64,000 nt of DNA, taken from Annona cherimola (Eukaryota; Streptophyta; Magnoliopsida; Magnoliales; Annonaceae). This document shows positions 46,310 to 57,071 of this stretch, piece after piece. Positions within the stretch are counted from its first letter, which is position 1, and each line of letters starts with the position of its first letter. Location of the stretch: the NCBI GenBank assembly GCA_030490835.1, contig CM059971.1, positions 2,984,545 through 3,048,544 on the forward strand. Reading direction: 5' to 3'. A program made the translations under genes and the position numbers. The notes under the pieces are model-generated. The model did no database searches. It was given only the letters and a program-made list of their open reading frames with translations, and was not told the DNA's origin.

Positions 46310-46560
46310 TAGATGTTTTATAATTTCCCCTTAGTTTAGAGATTTCATACAAAATTTCCCTGGGTTTATAGAAAAATTCTCTCCGAGGGTTTGCAGAAAA
46401 ATTCTCTCTCTGTTGGGAGGATATTGAATGTACTTAATTGTAATATAGTTGCCTCGTTTTATAAAAATTCTAATAAAAATAAAAATTAAAAACCAAACGG
46501 GTTTATTGCTTTTTTTATAGTTTTGCTAATTAAAACAACTGCATAAAAAATTAAAGGTTT
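46310..46560. repeat. Local duplication, related to 51050-51230
   Basis: Shares tagatgttttataatttcc / gaggttttataacttcc, tgtacttaattgtaat and ataaaaattctaataaaaa followed by ccaaacgggttt with the segment at 51050-51230. The two are the same sequence separated by 4.7 kb. Confidence 0.7.
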
Positions 46561-46669
46561 TTCAAAATATACCTAAAATATACCTATTATATTTGACCCT
46601 AATCTAATATACACTTACAATATTTTTTAAAATTTCAAATGTACGTAATATGTAATATCGGTGTGTTTG

Positions 46670-46935
46670 GGAAGTCATAAAATTTTTGGATGAATTTTTT
46701 TTTTATATAAAAATTGTTAAATTGAAAGAAAATAATGCGATATGATAGAAGTAATGATGAGTTGTAAAGAGAATAAAATTAAAATATATAGGTCAGCTAC
46801 GTAAATAGTTACGTAAAAATAATTGAAAAGTACGGTAATTGTATAAGAAGATGTGAAGAAATAATTAGAAATAAAATAATTACGAAGAATAAAAAATTTT
46901 AGCTTGATTTTTTTCTTATCACAAAACGCGCTGCA
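46670..46935. mobile_element. Tourist-like MITE
   Basis: Starts ggtgtgtttgggaagtcata and ends near ttatcacaaaacgcgc. Interior aagagaataaaattaaaata and gaagatgtgaagaaataatt match the family. Confidence 0.65.
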
Positions 46936-47489
46936 AGGATATTATTTATGGTTGTATAAAATATAAAATTGATTGCATTTGATTAAAAGGGTTTGATCAT
47001 TTGAGACTAGTACAAAAATATATATTTTGCTGAAATTTTTATAAAATTATTAATCAAGGTACATTTAATTTATAAGCTAATTTTTAAAATTTTTGAAAAT
47101 ATATATTTATTTTGAATTTTTAAACACAAAGGTATTTTAATCATTTTCAATAATTTAAAATGACTAAAATACTCCAATACTTAAAAATTCAAAATTAATA
47201 TATACATATATAAAAAAAGAGGTAAAAATTAGTTTATAGATTAAATACGCTTAAATTTACAATCCTCTGTAAAAATATTTTCAAAAAATTAAAAAAATAT
47301 GTTTTTTCGCCTTGGCCAAATGTCGCATTTGTAGTCATATATGCATATGTAACTAAATCAATTCAGACGTAGTCAATGTTATGTTATATACAACTAAAAT
47401 TTTAGCTATATGTACCAAAAAAAATGTCGCAGTAACTTGTACTAGCTACTGTAGTGACATCCATGACTATAAATTTTAAAAATAATAAA
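46936..47489. other. AT-rich non-coding stretch with foldback-arm debris
   Basis: About 47215-47300 has the core shared with several foldback families (ggtaaaaattagtttataga, ttaaatacgcttaaatttac). No gene recognised. Confidence 0.45.
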
Positions 47490-47702
47490 AAGTTGGAGCT
47501 ATATCGATAAGTGAGGAAGCTCCATCATTAATGATCGATTTTATATTATTCACCACAGACCATTGAACGCGTGCAGTGGATCGAATGGTTTTATATTATT
47601 TGTAATCAAGCACAAATTACATGCTTAATTTAAAAGGGCTTCCTTCGATATTTGAAAACGGCTCCAACTCCGACCATTTTGTTTGCTCTGATTAATTAAT
47701 TA
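47490..47702. repeat. Local three-copy duplication, copy A
   Basis: Contains tggagctatatcgataagtg, accacagaccattgaacgcg and gaaaacggctccaactcc. These recur at 48058-48285 and, in part, at 51223-51397. Confidence 0.85.
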
Positions 47703-47905
47703 AGGGTGTGTTTGGTAATGAGTAAAAATTATTAAATTAAAATTTTTCAATCTAAAATTTTTCACTCTCCACAAAATTGAAAAGTAGGGTAGTTGTATAA
47801 GAAAATAAGAAAAAATAATTAAAAAATATAATAGTTGTGGAAAATAAAAAGTTTTAGATTGAAAAGTTTTACCTTGACATGTTTTATTAATTGCCAAACA
47901 CACTC
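47703..47905. mobile_element. Tourist-like MITE, compact copy
   Basis: gggtgtgtttggtaatgagt at the left and aattgccaaacacactc at the right are the best-preserved TIRs of this family in the window. At about 200 bp it is shorter than other copies. It interrupts the junction between duplication copies A and B. Confidence 0.75.
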
Positions 47906-48057
47906 AAAATTAAAGGTTTTTTCAAAATATACTTATTGGGTTTGATCCTAATCTTAAATATACTTATGATATTTTTAAAATTCCAAATATATTCTATAAT
48001 AGTATTAGCTACTAGAGTGTCATTCATGACTATAAATTTTAGAAAAATAATAAAAAA

Positions 48058-48360
48058 TTGGAGCTATATCGATAAGTGAGGAAGGACAGCTCCATCAATA
48101 ATGATCGATTTTATATTATTCACCACAGACCATTGAACGCGTGCAGTGGATCGAATGGTTTTATGTTATTCGTAGTGGAGCACGAATCACGTGCTTAATT
48201 AAAAAGTGCTTCCTTCGATGTTGAAAACGGCTCCAGCTCTAATTATTTTGTTTCCTCTGATTAATTAATTAAGAGGGCGAAAGTTTTTTAGTTTGCTCTT
48301 GAAAAGCGCACTATTATAAAAAGTAAATTGGAAGGTGCATTTTTTAGTTGTTGAAACCAA
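48058..48360. repeat. Local three-copy duplication, copy B (5' part)
   Basis: Matches copy A (tggagctatatcgataagtg, accacagaccattgaacgcg) and copy C (gagggcgaaag, aaaaagtaaattggaaggt). The homology stops at the SINE insertion and resumes at about 49197 (tgtgagcttttctaaaat). Confidence 0.85.
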
Positions 48361-48374
48361 CTACGTATCAATCC

Positions 48375-48675
48375 GTCACCTGCGGCTAGCGCAGGTGGCA
48401 GGGGCGTTGTACCCTTAGCGCGCAGGTCGTGGTTCGAATCCCATGTTGGGATTTGGGCCCGGAAAAATGGTGTGGGAGCTGTGGTCTCCCTTTGTGGTAG
48501 GGTGGGAGCTGTTGTCTCCCTTGGGCTGGATGGAAGCTGTTCTTCCTAATTCTTTGGTGGAGCTGTGTCTCCAGATTTCTTTGGAGGAGTTATGTATCTC
48601 CTTATTTGTAAGAATGTCTCAGAATTACAACGTAATATGTGTTGAGATGTATGTAAATATAAACCATAAAAAAAA
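48375..48675 (+). mobile_element. tRNA-derived SINE, copy 2 (full length, 301 bp)
   Basis: Box A TAGCGCAGGTGG at 48387-48398 and box B GGTTCGAATCC at 48431-48441 match the Pol III consensus closely. The body ends gttgagatgtatgtaaatat and an A tail. The TSD aactacgtatcaatcc is perfect (48359-48374 and 48676-48691). Insertion is into duplication copy B; copy C preserves the uninterrupted locus. Confidence 0.95.
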
Positions 48676-48694
48676 AACTACGTATCAATCCAGA

Positions 48695-49165
48695 TTTCAA
48701 GTTTTTTACATTTTAAATTCTCTAACTTTGCCTATTTGTATTTTAAATCTAAAAGTTTGACTATTTGCATTTTAAACCTTGAAAGCTTCAATTTCTTTGT
48801 ATTTTAAATCTTGCCTCATAACGGCGTTAAAAACCACTGTTAATCAATGCAAAATGATAAAAATACCCTCCAATATTTTTAAAAAATAAATTTTATTATA
48901 TATTTTAAACTTGACTTTTAGACTTTCTTTTTTTTTATTATTAGAGGCTTTGATAACATCTTTATCTTTAATATATATTTAGGTGTTTTTTAAAACATTG
49001 GAGGGTATGTATGTCATTTTACATGGATTAACGGTAGTTTTTAATGCCGTTATGAGTTAGGTTTTAAAATATGTAGGAACAAAAATTTCGGGTTTAAAAT
49101 GCAAACAACCAAACTTCGGACTTTAAAATATAAATAGGCAAAATTAGAGGGTTTAAAATGCAAAA
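48695..49165. mobile_element. Foldback element
   Basis: Left arm acattttaaattctctaact / ttgcctatttgtattttaaa and right arm ctttaaaatataaataggca / aattagagggtttaaaatgc are inverted repeats. Inner blocks gccgttaa.aaccactgttaa and ggattaacggtagtttttaa pair as well. It lies inside copy B, next to the SINE. Confidence 0.65.
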
Positions 49166-49249
49166 TACAAAGAGCGGGTAATTATTTAATTCCGTTGTGA
49201 GCTTTTCTAAAATAGAGATTTTGTAATGTGTAATAAAACATCAAACAAA

Positions 49250-50935
49250 TGTTGTCAGAACTAAACCGGTGATTGAATCAGTTAAGTGACCGGTGGTTAG
49301 AATCGGTTTAACCGGTTAAGGAATTAGGTTTGAATTGGTAACATCATTATTGCATATTTATGATGTAATAAATATTATAAACTATATTAATAAATATTTG
49401 TATTCATAACTCTTTACAGAATAAATTAAAATTAGAATATATCATTCTAATTACTAGAATATGCAATAAATTAAAAGATCCTTTCAAATGTACATTACCT
49501 AGAAATAGATATAACATCAAAAATTAATATTGTTAACTAATCCAAAAGAAAATGTAATATTCTATTACGCTAAGTTTCTTATAAGTTAATTTTGTGCTTT
49601 CATTAATTGCCCATTTTCATACATATCTAATATAATAAGAAATAAAAAATCATGGTCAAATGATTAAATCATTTTTACTTATAAAATCACATAAAAAGTT
49701 CGAGTATTCAACTATTTTTTTTGCTCAATTTTATAAACGAATTTTTAAAGAAAAACAAATTATATTCCAAATTCTAATTATTTGCTTGAATAGCATTACA
49801 TAGAATGCAACGAATAAATATTTTCTGTTAAAATAAAATAATTAAATGTATATTATAAATTTATAATAGATAAAGTTTATAACTTAATGACGGAGAGTAA
49901 ATATGTATAGATTATTTATTTATATATTAATAAATATAAATATTTATAGCTCCTAATAGAATACGTTAAAATTAGAACCTACAACCTAGTATTTTATGTT
50001 GAAATTTAATAACGTATTATAATATATATAAGTTTGTGAACAAATTCATTGATAAAAAAAATTTTCCGAATTACCGTTAAAAAACATTTGTGAACGAATG
50101 CCTGCAATTTCTCGTGAATGCATGGATAAAAGAAACCAATCAATGCGAAGAAATGCCATAAATATTGTACTAATGTTTAAGCAATGCCTATACAAATTTT
50201 TTCCTGTATAGCTTGGGGGGATTGCCCCACCAAATCTGTTGATCCACAAAAGAAACAGAAAGAGAGTCAGCTAAGGCATGTGCAACGACATTCCCTTGCC
50301 TAAGAACATGATAAGCAGTGACATGGTTAGAAGATGAAAGAATAGACTTGATCTCGTCAATCACCATGCCAACTGTAAAGGAAACATGATCATCCGTAGT
50401 TAAAAAGTTGATAAGGAGGAGCGAATCAGACTCAATTTAGAGTTTTGCTAGGTTGAGCTCCTGTCCCCATTTTGCCCCTAAGAGAAAGACATGTGCCTCC
50501 ATGAGCAGAAGCTCCATCGAGCCACATTGTCGCCAACCTTTTGCAGTGATGAAGGAACTCCTAGAATCCCGGATGACAGCAGCAAAGCCCATAGACGCAT
50601 TTCGATGAAGTATTCGAGCATCTACATTAAGTTTGAAAGTGCCGTCCGGTGGTTTGGTCCATCTGGGAACGAGAGGCAATGAATTGGGATCATCTTATCC
50701 CATCTCCCTTTTCAGATTGATAGGGAAGTAGGATAGGGTGTTTCATTTTCATAAAAAAAAATGTTTAAGCAATGCCAAAACAAAGCCGGTCGTAAATACT
50801 ACGCGAACGCATGCATCTTGTATTTTTCCACCCGGTTGAACCGCGTGTAACCGATCTACATGGACGAACCGATGGTTCAACGGTTCATACAATCTTCAAA
50901 TATCAAACCGGGCCGGTTATAATCAAATTGCATTT
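49250..50935. mobile_element. hAT-like element remnant, interrupted by a LINE insertion
   Basis: The left end aaatgttgtcagaactaaac followed by ccggt/gaaccgg motifs matches the 2431 element type. Related ccggttgaaccgcgtgtaac and caaaccgggccggtt motifs at 50828-50935 look like the opposite sub-terminal region. The exact right end and TSD were not found. Sequence between is AT-rich and non-coding apart from the LINE insert. Confidence 0.45.
50189..50759 (-). pseudogene. LINE-derived RNase H-like domain in a 5'-inverted insertion
   Basis: The minus-strand frame encodes WTKPPDGTFKLNVDA, GFAAVIRDS, then AKL-stop-IESDSLLLINFL, and NVVAHALADSLSVSF, matching the RNase H-like domain of plant non-LTR retrotransposons. 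One in-frame TAA replaces a probable CAA. The block is flanked by a perfect 17-bp duplication aatgtttaagcaatgcc (50172-50188 and 50760-50776) with an A tail (50753-50760) on the plus strand. The reading frame is therefore opposite to the tail, as in twin-primed LINE insertions: an inverted 5' part joined to a short sense 3' part (about 50685-50759). Confidence 0.75.
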
Positions 50936-51049
50936 GCTAATAATTCCTTATATATGTGTAATGCTTCATAAATCCATCCTATACCCATAATATTTTATCC
51001 TAAATTTGTAAATGCCGTTAATACAACAATTATTTACCTTGTAGAGGTT

Positions 51050-51660
51050 TTATAACTTCCTCCAATTTGGAGATTTCATAGCAGAAATTCTTCACAAGAA
51101 ATGTACTTAATTATAATATCAGTTCTAATGTTAAATGTACTTAATTGTAATGTCAGTTGTGATGTTGTATAAAAATTCTAATAAAAAAAAAACAAAAAAA
51201 AAACACCAAACGGGTTCATTAACTATCCATTTTATATTATTCACCACAGGCCATTGAACGCATGCAGTGGGTTTTATATTGTTCGTAAGGAAGCACAGGT
51301 CACGTGCTTAATTTAAAAGGGCTTTCTTTAGATATTTGAAAACGGCTCCAACTCCAATCGTTTGTTTCCTCTGATTAATTAGTTACGAGGGCGAAAGTGT
51401 TTTAATTCGCTCATTGAAAAGATTCCATTATTATAAAAAGTAAATTGGAAGGTACATTTTTGAACAGTCGAAACCCATGTGAGCTTTTTTAAAATCGAGA
51501 TTTTCTGATGTGTAATAAAACACCACAACGGGTTTGTTGGTTTTTTTTCGATAGTTTTTCTCATTAAAACAATTGTATAAAAAATTAAAGGTTTTTTCGA
51601 AATATACTTACCCCTTTTGATCCTAGTCCTAAATTTACATACAATATTTTTAAAATTCAA
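51050..51660. repeat. Local duplication, copy C (uninterrupted)
   Basis: 51223-51397 matches copies A and B (accacaggccattgaacgca, gaaaacggctccaactcc). 51391-51476 matches copy B up to the SINE site. 51478-51530 matches copy B after the site (tgtgagctttt, gtgtaataaaaca). 51500-51620 also matches 46500-46570. This copy shows the locus before the SINE and foldback insertions of copy B. Confidence 0.8.
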
Positions 51661-51908
51661 AATATACTCTCTATATTCGTTTTAATCTCATAAATGTCCA
51701 TTCCATGAAAAAACTATTAGTTAAAATTTTGTGAATACCCAAAAACTCCTTTTGTAAAATGATAAAAGATGAAACGAAATATAAAGAAAATAAAATTAGG
51801 GCTCTAAATTTCGAGTTGTGTACAGTTAGGGTATCGGTGAATTATGACATCTAATTTTTTCAATTTTATTCTCAATTTGATACTTATATAAACAATTAGG
51901 ATAGTATA

Positions 51909-52110
51909 ATGTTGACCCAATTTGTGAGCTCTGCAATGGTGGAAGAAGAAGACTCGAAGCACCTTTTCATCTATTGCCCGGCAGTTAGAGCACGGAAGAG
52001 ATCTATCGTGTTATCTCGCTCTTCATCCTATTCTATTGGCGCATCTGGTATGTTAGAAATCAGTGCAGGACAATGGAAGATATCCTTGGACATCCTATCT
52101 TGATGTAAAA
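51909..52110 (+). pseudogene. LINE remnant: reverse-transcriptase zinc-binding-like fragment
   Basis: The plus strand reads CELCNGG in one frame and, after a frame change within the gaagaagaag run, EEDSKHLFIYCPAVRA in another. Together they match the CxxC...E(D/S)xxHLFxxCP motif of the zf-RVT domain at the end of plant LINE ORF2 proteins. No other domain of the element is intact. Confidence 0.6.
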
Positions 52111-52189
52111 GGTACACAAATGCCTTGCACATGGGATTTTTTGATATATACATTACGCTCAACACAAAAAATATGCTTATAGCGCCATC

Positions 52190-53144
52190 AAAAAAAAAAT
52201 ATATGCTTATACCAAAATTAGGATATTATAATATTTATGAAACAAACATCAATTCAAAAATAAATATTTTAATAAATTTAATTCTTAAAAATTATATAAG
52301 TGATTACAATTTGATTTTATGGTGTTAAATTAAGGTAAACTATAATTAATGATACAAATAGTAAATATATGACATATAATATAATTTTTAAAAAATGCTT
52401 CACCTACATATGCAGATCTACATACACTTAAGTGAAGGCAATTACCCCTACTTAAACTTAAACTTAAAAAATTATATAAATTTTTCGTATCGAATTGCCG
52501 CTGCCGACCACAGTCCTAATCCACCATCCTCGCTCGACTACGTTCTCCCGGAGAGTAATTTTAGTTATATAAAATCAGAACATTGAGCACATGCTTTTTA
52601 TGCGATTGATTGTATATTATTATCTATGGATAACACATCACTGCGTACATTTCCATTCACAGAAGCTAGGTGCGCGGCAAAGCCGCCCAAGTTTCAAGCT
52701 GCAAAGATGAGTCAAATCAGTCCATGGATTCCCCCAAAAGAATAAAAAAGAAAGAAAAGAAAAGAAAAGAATCAGTCGATGGAATCTCACTCACGGTTCC
52801 GTGGTGAAAAGAAAAGATTACATGCTCCGTGATATAAAAAAAAAAAAAAAAGGAAGAGAAGAAGAAAAAGAAGAAAGAAAAAAAAAAAAAGATTACCTGC
52901 TTTGCACCTCTCTCACCAATTTGCACAACACCTCATTTGAGAAATGTGTGAACTCGATGAAATAAAATTATGTAATTTACTATATATCAGTTTTGGAGCA
53001 GTTAATTTAACGTCTAAACCATTTAAACATTCTTCCGTCATTGATAAATGACTTTATAAATTATTATAATATGTTCATGTATCTATAAATGAATGCACAT
53101 GCATTTTATATATAATTTACACATAAGTACATGATACGGTTTGC
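52190..53144. other. Non-coding AT-rich stretch
   Basis: Includes purine-rich low-complexity runs (about 52738-52772 and 52839-52892). No gene recognised. Confidence 0.45.
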
Positions 53145-53525
53145 AGATACATTCACTTAGTTTGACTATAATTACAAATATACTCACATATAGTTTCAAA
53201 AACTGTAAATAAACTTTACATAGTGTAATCATAATTATAAATATATATATGTTGTTATGGCGCCATTATCGTACCATCCCAGTGTAAGTATATTTGCATA
53301 TCTTTATTGTACTGTGACGGTATGGATATATTTAAAATTTCAAAAATTATATAAGTATATTTAGTTTTTGCAAATATATCCATGTAGTTTGCGTATCTTT
53401 GCAAAATACTCACGTAGCGCAGTAATTATGTCATAATAGCTTGAATATTTTTTGCATTATTTACGACTTTTGAAATTATGTAAATATATTTACAATTACA
53501 GTCAAACTAAGTGGGTATATTTATA
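53145..53525. mobile_element. Foldback element
   Basis: Left arm tacattcacttagtttgact / ataattacaaatatactcac and right arm ttacaattacagtcaaacta / agtgggtatatttataaatt pair imperfectly around a centre containing gttatggcgccatt. Confidence 0.6.
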
Positions 53526-54521
53526 AATTACCTTAAATATATACTTTTAAGTAGATGTGATTGACCCAAAACTTAATTGAAAATAAATTTTGGTATTATA
53601 ATAAAAATTAATTTTAAAATTTTGAATTCTTCATGAAAGTAGGCCCATCCAAAACATGTCCACAAAAATCTAAGCGGTTGAATTTCGTGGTGACCGCCGT
53701 TCCTGTGAAGTCGAACCGGTTATTCTTATTTAATGAAGCATCCATCCATTCCTCCAGAGAAATTTGGATATTTTGGACGTATCAAGTGATCCATGTCATT
53801 ATGAATTATAAGTAACGGCTTTGCATAATTCCTTCTCATTTTCATATTTTATCCGCTCCATTCATTATTTTTAACATAATTTATTTAGTTAAGAGTCCTA
53901 GCTTCATTCAATCAAATATTTGCATCCAATTTTGATAAAGAGTTGGAAGTTAGAACCAATGATTATTCATGAATCATGGATCATGTGGTTGTACACCAAA
54001 GATATAGAAGTTATTCATTCATGCACATTTTGCTTGAAATTGTAAATGTATAACTTTTTGTTAAATTATTATAGAACAACGAAAATACTCCTGCAGACAA
54101 ATAAAACTATAAAATGCAAGAAATTTCCTCCAAAAATATGCAAATTTTATTTCTAAAATATTTCTGATATTAAATAGTTCTAGTTAATGTGAGAAATATT
54201 ATATCTATTTTATGTGAGTAATATTTTAAAATTAAATTTTCATATTTTAAAAGTAATTTCTTATAATTTTAAATTTTATTTGTTTGTTGAGACAGTTTTA
54301 TTATTTTTTAAGATTTTTTTAACAAAAGAGCTATACTTGCAATGTCAAGTAAAATATATAGGTACGGATGTACTTTTTGAAAACTTATGATATGCCTGCA
54401 ATTTTCCCCAAACTATATAGATGTAGATGCAAAAATCTCTTTCTAAAACTTAAAAAATTTTGTGACCGCTTGGATACTCGAGCGGCTAACGTGCAGAGAG
54501 AGAGAGAGAGAGATTTTCAAT
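53526..54521. other. AT-rich intergenic stretch upstream of the NPP gene
   Basis: No gene recognised. A GA dinucleotide run (54495-54512) lies just upstream of the inverted repeat described next. Confidence 0.4.
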
Positions 54522-54686
54522 GTTCAAATATTGGGTGAGGCATGGCCTTGTTATGTGAGATCCGATTGCATGTTATGTCACCTTTCTATCAGATGCTTAG
54601 CACTGCAAATATGAAACTTGAAGACAAAAATATAGATTTTATAAATTTCATGAACCTATCTGCAAATCCTCACCCAATATTTGAAC
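54522..54686. repeat. Perfect 19-bp inverted repeat upstream of the NPP gene
   Basis: gttcaaatattgggtgagg at 54522-54540 is exactly inverted as cctcacccaatatttgaac at 54668-54686, with 127 bp between. The right arm ends 25 bp before the TATA box. Confidence 0.9.
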
Positions 54687-54711
54687 CCAACTGCCAGTGT
54701 GTCAAACTGCC

Positions 54712-54718
54712 TATATAA
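54712..54718 (+). promoter_or_regulatory. TATA box of the NPP gene
   Basis: TATATAA lies 38 bp before the start codon at 54756, leaving room for a short leader with a transcription start around 54740-54745. Confidence 0.6.
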
Positions 54719-54755
54719 GTTCACGAGATCCACGTAGGGAAGAAAGCAAGCAGTC

Positions 54756-56075
54756 ATGGCTTCTTCTCCTATTTCCATCGTCGCCGCCGTTGTTGCAGTA
54801 GCATTCCTCTCCTACTCTTCATCCGCCTCTTCTCAATCACAGCGCTCTCCTCTTGCTCCTCCTGCTCTCCGTCCAGCCCCCAAGCTCCCCAAACCAGTCG
54901 TCATCCTCATATCCGCCGACGGCTTCCGCTACGGCTACCAGTACAAAACCAGCACCCCCAACATTGGCCGCCTCATCGCCAACGGCATCGAGGCCTACCC
55001 TGGCCTCATCCCCGTCTTCCCCACCAAAACCTTCCCCAACCATTACTCCATCGCCACGGGCCTCTACCCCGCCTACCACGGCATCATCGAAAACCGCTTC
55101 CAGGACCCCGTCACCGGCGACATCTTCACCACCCGCAACAACGACCCCAAGTGGTGGCTCGGGGAGCCGATGTGGGTGACGGCCGCCAACAAGGGCCTGA
55201 GAGCCGCCACCTACTTCTGGCCTGGCTCCGAGGTGCACAAAGGCAAGTGGGACTGCCCGCCAGCTTACTGCATGAAATACAACAGCTCCGTCCCCTTCGA
55301 GGACCGAGTTGATACCATCCTCAGCTACTTCGATTCCCCCGACACCATCCCCTCGCTGGTCAATCTCTATTTCGAGGACCCAGATAGCCAGGGGCACCAG
55401 TTCGGCCCTGACCATACAGAAATCACCAAGGCCGTCTCGCACATAGACCAGGTGGTCGGAAGGCTGATAGACGGGCTGAAGAAGAAGGGGGTGCTCGACG
55501 AGGTGAATATCATTCTATTGGGGGATCATGGCATGGTCGGGAACTGCGACGGCAAGGTGATTGCTCTCAAGGACCTGGCGCGTTGGATTCAAATCCCGGA
55601 GAGCTGGGTGCAGTCGGTTTCGCCGCTCTTAGCCATCAGGCCTCCGCCGGGGGTTAACCCCGGCGAGGTCGTTGGCAGAATGAGGTTGGGCTTGGGGTCG
55701 GGGCTGGTGGAGAACGGGGCGCGGTTGCAGGTGTTTTTGAAGGAGAATTTGCCGGAGCGACTGCATTACTCGGCGAGCGAGCGCATACCGCCGATCATCG
55801 GGCTGCTGGACGAAGGGTATGGGGTGGAGTTGAAGAGGTCGAATCAAAAGCAGTGCGGGGGCGCTCATGGGTATGACAACGCCTACTTCTCCATGCGAAC
55901 TATCTTCGTTGGTCATGGCCCTCGCTTCCGGCGCGGCCGGAAGGTGGATTCCTTCGAGAACGTTCAGATCTACAACGTGGTCACTACCATTCTCAACATC
56001 AAGGGAGCTGAAAACAACGGCACTGCATCATTTCCGGATTCCATTCTTCGAAGGAAGGATGCTGCTGACGAATGA
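54756..56075 (+). CDS. Nucleotide pyrophosphatase/phosphodiesterase (NPP family), secreted or membrane-anchored
   Basis: A single exon of 439 residues. The N-terminus (MASSPISIVAAVVAVAFLSY) looks like a signal peptide or anchor, followed by a Pro/Ser-rich stem. The catalytic alkaline-phosphatase-fold domain is complete: metal ligand D55 (SADGFRYGY), nucleophile T92 (PTKTFPNHYSI), then D210 and H214 (EDPDSQGHQFGP), D257-H258 (GDHGM) and H371 (GGAHGYDN). A two-zinc enzyme hydrolysing nucleotide pyrophosphate or phosphodiester bonds, extracellular or in secretory compartments, is expected from the family; the substrate cannot be told. Potential N-glycosylation sites are N176 (NSS) and NNGT near the C-terminus. 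The length fits a compact plant NPP. The gene is strikingly GC-rich, especially at third codon positions, against AT-rich flanks. ATG choice is supported by the TATA box 38 bp upstream. Confidence 0.93.
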   Translation: MASSPISIVAAVVAVAFLSYSSSASSQSQRSPLAPPALRPAPKLPKPVVILISADGFRYGYQYKTSTPNIGRLIANGIEAYPGLIPVFPTKTFPNHYSIATGLYPAYHGIIENRFQDPVTGDIFTTRNNDPKWWLGEPMWVTAANKGLRAATYFWPGSEVHKGKWDCPPAYCMKYNSSVPFEDRVDTILSYFDSPDTIPSLVNLYFEDPDSQGHQFGPDHTEITKAVSHIDQVVGRLIDGLKKKGVLDEVNIILLGDHGMVGNCDGKVIALKDLARWIQIPESWVQSVSPLLAIRPPPGVNPGEVVGRMRLGLGSGLVENGARLQVFLKENLPERLHYSASERIPPIIGLLDEGYGVELKRSNQKQCGGAHGYDNAYFSMRTIFVGHGPRFRRGRKVDSFENVQIYNVVTTILNIKGAENNGTASFPDSILRRKDAADE

Positions 56076-56100
56076 CAGAGAGAAGATTCAGAACTCAACA

Positions 56101-56134
56101 GCTAGTGTGTGTGTGTTTGTGTGTGTGTGTGTTT
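56101..56134. repeat. GT-rich dinucleotide repeat in the NPP 3' region
   Basis: A (gt)n run interrupted once, followed by a T tract, begins about 25 bp after the stop codon, so it probably lies in the 3' UTR. Confidence 0.8.
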
Positions 56135-57055
56135 TTTTTCACCTAAGAAACCATCAGATCCAGCTTTGTGAGATGATTGTTCAGATTATATTTTTTTGGT
56201 TGTCAAAATGCTTGGCAGTACTCCCTTGATTAGAAGCACGACCTGTGTGAGAGGAAGCAGGGGTCCTTATGAACGTGTCTTGAATCCCTTGATGAATACC
56301 CAGGGTGTATATATATACACACACATACTTAGAACATTCATAAAGAGAGTTGGCGAGTAACAACGCGCTCTTTTTAAAAATGCAAGAGCAGAGAGAAGAC
56401 ACAAAAGAAAAGAAACGAATGCTGTCGAGTTAAAATTCATTAGAAATCTTAAGAGATTTTCAAATCTGATTCAGTAAAACCCTCAGTGGGTATGCCAATT
56501 AGGTAAATAAAAATTTTCATGCTTTATTGTTGAAGATTGAATAAGAATTTTAAATTTATGTAATTTACCCAATTTTTTCTCAAACTCTGTAGATTAGCTA
56601 GATTTACGAAAAGAAAAGTATTTGACGAATCCACATTAAATAAGAAATCCAGACATGTGTCGGACAAAAATTTCGAGTTCATTTGGGTAGTTTCCTCAAC
56701 TGCCGATGTTGACAGAGACGGGGTGAAAATTAAGTAGAGATAGAAGAAAGAAGAAGAACGGTAGCAATTTCAACTTTGACAGAAATTTTATAAAAAGCCC
56801 CATGAATTTATGATTTTGCAAAAAGGTGCTTATTTTGAAGAAATTATAGAAAAACCTAAATGTTGCAAAAAAATTTGCAGGAGATATTTTTAAAAAGATT
56901 ATTATAGAATACCCTCTTGACTTGTTAAGGAATTTCATAAGGAATTTTTTAGAAAAATTACAAAAAAGTCCCTTTTCAATGAAATAGCTTGCAAAAATGT
57001 CATATATTCGTTAGGAATTCGCAGAATAAATAGAAAAATATAATTTTGACCAAAT
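56135..57055. other. 3' UTR and intergenic DNA
   Basis: No further gene recognised. A short TA/CA run is at about 56309-56326. Confidence 0.4.
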
Positions 57056-57071
57056 AAAAGTATGAGATATT

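Noticed and set aside
48375..48450. A functional tRNA gene
   Set aside because: Box A and box B are present, but the sequence continues into a SINE body with an A tail and a TSD, and no complete cloverleaf with a matching acceptor stem was seen.
54853..55179. 108-codon Pro/Ser/Thr-rich plus-strand open frame inside the NPP gene
   Set aside because: Out-of-frame shadow of the NPP coding sequence caused by its GC3 bias.
54837..55442. 201-codon minus-strand open frame opposite the NPP gene
   Set aside because: It is the mirror of GC-rich codons of the NPP gene. The Gly/Val/Asp-rich composition has no domain, and the plus strand encodes a complete enzyme.
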